A DNA stretch of 64,000 nt. Source: Cupriavidus consociatus (GTDB lineage: Bacteria; Pseudomonadota; Gammaproteobacteria; Burkholderiales; Burkholderiaceae). The notes beneath the pieces are model-generated. The model was given only the letters and a program-made list of their open reading frames with translations. It had not been told where the DNA came from and ran no database searches. Where the stretch lies: the NCBI RefSeq assembly GCF_017814975.1, contig NZ_JAGIQA010000024.1:62001-126000 (forward strand), read 5' to 3'. This document shows, piece after piece, positions 61,793-64,000 of this stretch (the stretch's first letter is position 1; each line of letters starts with the position of its first letter). The position numbers were made by a program, and so were the translations under genes.

Positions 61793-62809
61793 ATGGCTCG
61801 CAAACTGAGCATCAAGCTGGCGATCAACGAGGCGATCGACCAGGAAATGACCCGTGACCCCAGCGTCATCATGCTGGGCGAAGACATTGTCGGCGGCGCG
61901 GGCGCGGACGGTGAGAAGGACGCCTGGGGCGGCGTGCTGGGCGTGACCAAGGGGCTGTATGCCAAGCATGGCGACCGGCTGCTGGATACGCCGCTGTCGG
62001 AGTCGGCCTATGTGGGCGCGGCCATCGGCGCCGCGGCCTGCGGCATGCGCCCGATCGCCGAGCTGATGTTCATCGATTTCATGGGCGTGTGCTTCGACCA
62101 GATCTTCAACCAGGCGGCAAAGTTCCGCTACATGTTCGGCGGCAAGGCCGAAACCCCCGTGGTGATCCGCGCCATGGTCGGCGCGGGCTTCCGTGCGGCC
62201 GCGCAGCACAGCCAGATGCTGACGCCGCTGTTCACGCATATCCCCGGGCTCAAGGTGGTGTGCCCATCGACGCCGTATGACACCAAGGGCCTGCTGATCC
62301 AGGCGATCCGCGACAACGATCCGGTGATCTTCTGCGAGCACAAGAACCTGTACGGGCTGGAAGGCGAGGTACCGGAGGGCGCGTACGCGATCCCGTTCGG
62401 CGAGGCCAATATCGTGCGCGACGGCAGGGACGTGTCGATCGTCACCTACGGGCTGATGGTGCACCGCGCGCTGGAAGCGGCGGCCACACTTGCCAAGGAG
62501 GGCATCGAGGCCGAGGTCATCGACCTGCGCACGCTGTCGCCGCTGGACATGGACACGGTGCTGGAGTCGGTCGAGAACACCGGCCGCCTGGTGGTGGTAG
62601 ATGAAGCCAGCCCGCGCTGCAATATCGCCACCGATATCTCCGCGCAGGTCGTGCAGCAGGCATTTGGCGCGCTCAAGGCCGGCATCGAGATGGTGTGCCC
62701 GCCGCATACGCCGGTGCCGTTCTCGCCCACGCTGGAAGACCTGTATATCCCCGGCGCGGCGCAGATCGCTGCCGCCGCGCGCAAGACCGTGAAGGGAGGC
62801 AAGCACTGA
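61793..62809 (+). CDS. acoB: acetoin dehydrogenase E1 beta subunit
   Basis: 338 residues of the transketolase pyrimidine-binding/C-terminal layout (LGEDIVGGAGADGEKDAWGG, quoted in part, and FIDFMGVCFDQI). Pairs with AcoA as the E1 heterotetramer. AGGAGA precedes the ATG at 61793, and its stop overlaps the start of acoC (ATGA). Confidence 0.97.
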   Translation: MARKLSIKLAINEAIDQEMTRDPSVIMLGEDIVGGAGADGEKDAWGGVLGVTKGLYAKHGDRLLDTPLSESAYVGAAIGAAACGMRPIAELMFIDFMGVCFDQIFNQAAKFRYMFGGKAETPVVIRAMVGAGFRAAAQHSQMLTPLFTHIPGLKVVCPSTPYDTKGLLIQAIRDNDPVIFCEHKNLYGLEGEVPEGAYAIPFGEANIVRDGRDVSIVTYGLMVHRALEAAATLAKEGIEAEVIDLRTLSPLDMDTVLESVENTGRLVVVDEASPRCNIATDISAQVVQQAFGALKAGIEMVCPPHTPVPFSPTLEDLYIPGAAQIAAAARKTVKGGKH

Positions 62810-63924
62810 TGGCAACGGCAGCAATTACCCCGATCGTGATGCCCAAGTGGGGCCTGTCGATGAAGGAAGGCACGGTCAATGACTGGCTCGTCGACGAGGG
62901 CACCCAGATTACCGTGGGCATGCCGATCCTCGATGTGGAAACCGACAAGATCGCCAATGCGGTGGAGGCGCCGGATGCCGGCACGCTGCGCCGCAAGGTG
63001 GCGCAGGCCGGCGACGTGCTGCCGGTCAAGGCGCTGCTCGGCGTGCTGGCTCCGGCGGAGGTGAGCGATGCGGATATCGACGCGTATGTATCGGCTTATG
63101 AAGCGCCCGCGGACGAGGGCGACGAGGAAGACGCCGCCGCCGCGTACCAGTTCGCCGACGTGGACGGCGTCCGCGTCCGCTACGCCCGCAAGGGCAGCGG
63201 CGCCGAGACCGTGCTCTTCATCCACGGCTTTGGCGGTGATCTGGACAACTGGTTGTTCAACCTCGATCCCCTTGCCGACACGTACACGGTCGTGGCACTG
63301 GACCTGCCCGGCCATGGACAGTCGTCGCCGCGGCTCGCGGGCACGACGCTGGCGCAGATGGCTGGCTTTGTAGCGCGCTTCATGGACGAAACCGGCATCG
63401 GCGCGGCGCACCTGGTCGGCCATTCGATGGGCGGCGGCGTGGCGGCGCAACTCGCCGTGGACGCGCCGCAGCGGGTGCTGTCGGTGGCGCTGGTGTCGCC
63501 GGTGGGCTTCGGCGATGCGGTCAATAGCGGCTATACCGAGGGCTTCGTCAATGCGCAGTCGCGGCGGGACCTGAAGCCGGTGATCGAACTGCTGTTCGCG
63601 GATGCCGGGCTGGTCAGCCGGCAGATGCTTGACGACTTGCTGCGCTACAAGCGGCTGGATGGCGTGACCGAGGCGCTGACCTCGCTGGGCCGGGACCTGT
63701 TCGCCGGCGGCAGGCAGAAGGAGCAGCCCGGCCAGCGGCTGGCCGGCACCGGCAAGCGCGTGCTGGTGGTGTGGGGCGGACAGGACCGCATCATCCCGGC
63801 CGAGCATGCCGAGGCGGCGCCGCCCGATGCCACGGTCAAGGTCTTTGCGGATGCCGGCCACATGAGCCAGATGGAAAAGGCCAACGACTTCAACGCGCTG
63901 CTCAGGCAGCACCTCGGCGGCTGA
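62809..63924 (+). CDS. acoC: AcoC, lipoyl-domain protein with alpha/beta-hydrolase fold
   Basis: 371 residues. The N-terminal 80 are a lipoyl domain with the modified lysine Lys47 in VETDKIAN. After a short acidic linker (DEGDEEDAAAA), the rest is an alpha/beta-hydrolase domain: HGFGGD, nucleophile Ser206 in GHSMGGG, acid Asp326 in GGQDRIIP and base His351 in GHMSQME. There is no classical acyltransferase domain with HxxxD-G, as known for AcoC of C. necator and P. putida. It carries the acetyl group from E1 to CoA; how the hydrolase-like domain does this is unclear. Translation is coupled to acoB. Confidence 0.95.
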   Translation: MATAAITPIVMPKWGLSMKEGTVNDWLVDEGTQITVGMPILDVETDKIANAVEAPDAGTLRRKVAQAGDVLPVKALLGVLAPAEVSDADIDAYVSAYEAPADEGDEEDAAAAYQFADVDGVRVRYARKGSGAETVLFIHGFGGDLDNWLFNLDPLADTYTVVALDLPGHGQSSPRLAGTTLAQMAGFVARFMDETGIGAAHLVGHSMGGGVAAQLAVDAPQRVLSVALVSPVGFGDAVNSGYTEGFVNAQSRRDLKPVIELLFADAGLVSRQMLDDLLRYKRLDGVTEALTSLGRDLFAGGRQKEQPGQRLAGTGKRVLVVWGGQDRIIPAEHAEAAPPDATVKVFADAGHMSQMEKANDFNALLRQHLGG

Positions 63925-63932
63925 TGCCGGGC

Positions 63933-63960
63933 GCGGGCGGCGGCGTGCGCTGCCGCCCGC
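63933..63960 (+). terminator. hairpin after acoC
   Basis: Perfect 9-bp arms GCGGGCGGC and GCCGCCCGC with a 10-base loop begin 9 bases after the acoC stop; GGTTGTCTTCC follows, a weak T run. It could end the acoXABC transcript in part. Confidence 0.55.
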
Positions 63961-64000
63961 GGTTGTCTTCCATCCACCGAATCACGACGACAGCTTTTTA

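Noticed and set aside
62809..63924. AcoC as an unrelated hydrolase placed by chance in the operon
   Set aside because: The lipoyl domain with its lysine, the ATGA overlap with acoB and the known AcoC layout show that it is the normal E2-type component.

Overview
The window is about 64 kb of very GC-rich DNA with dense, short-spaced genes. Its gene content (many Bug/TctC solute receptors, LysR, IclR and GntR regulators, a Gram-negative porin, and an acoXABC operon with a sigma-54 promoter) points to a beta-proteobacterium of the order Burkholderiales, most likely Cupriavidus (C. necator or a near relative). The accessory character suggests a secondary chromosome. I see no rRNA, tRNA, CRISPR array, insertion sequence or prophage.

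Layout. 1-3.3 kb: the 3' end of a DotU/TssL-OmpA protein (type VI secretion), then eutBC for ethanolamine ammonia-lyase. 3.3-8.3 kb: a YbaK-type deacylase, a LysR regulator, a small exported protein, class II fumarase (fumC), a cysteine-rich copper-binding protein and a small zinc-ribbon protein. 8.3-16.6 kb: two divergent c-di-GMP proteins, a PadR regulator, an EamA exporter, a small cysteine protein and Fur. 16.6-21.7 kb: a decayed stretch with an IclR remnant, a LysR-MFS-creatininase-family cluster, a tautomerase and a PepSY remnant. 21.7-31.1 kb: a 1467-residue hybrid sensor kinase, a PRC-barrel protein, a LysR regulator divergent from an HglS-like oxygenase, and a stand-alone EF-G. 31.4-39.3 kb: a LuxR-type response regulator and a complete D-glucarate to 2-oxoglutarate pathway (GntR regulator, gudD, two Bug receptors, semialdehyde dehydrogenase, kdgD) with a repeated operator-like motif. 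39.7-47.5 kb: a DedA-rhodanese fusion, then a minus-strand cluster of IclR, OPT transporter, class V PLP enzyme, peptidase E, porin and DUF1177 protein that looks like peptide uptake and use. 47.7-52.6 kb: a large membrane patatin-like protein between two close IclR paralogues, and a luciferase-like monooxygenase. 52.8-64 kb: an AcoR-like sigma-54 activator, a minus-strand lactone/sugar-acid cluster (beta-propeller, MFS, amidohydrolase, LysR), then acoXABC.

How the genes work together. Three catabolic modules are self-contained. Glucarate is dehydrated by GudD, dehydrated and decarboxylated by KdgD, and oxidised by the aldehyde dehydrogenase to 2-oxoglutarate. Acetoin is cleaved by AcoA/AcoB, with the acetyl group carried on the AcoC lipoyl domain, under sigma-54 and probably AcoR control. 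Ethanolamine is deaminated by EutBC with no sign of a microcompartment. The peptide-type cluster and the membrane patatin are the least explained parts and the best candidates for undescribed biology.
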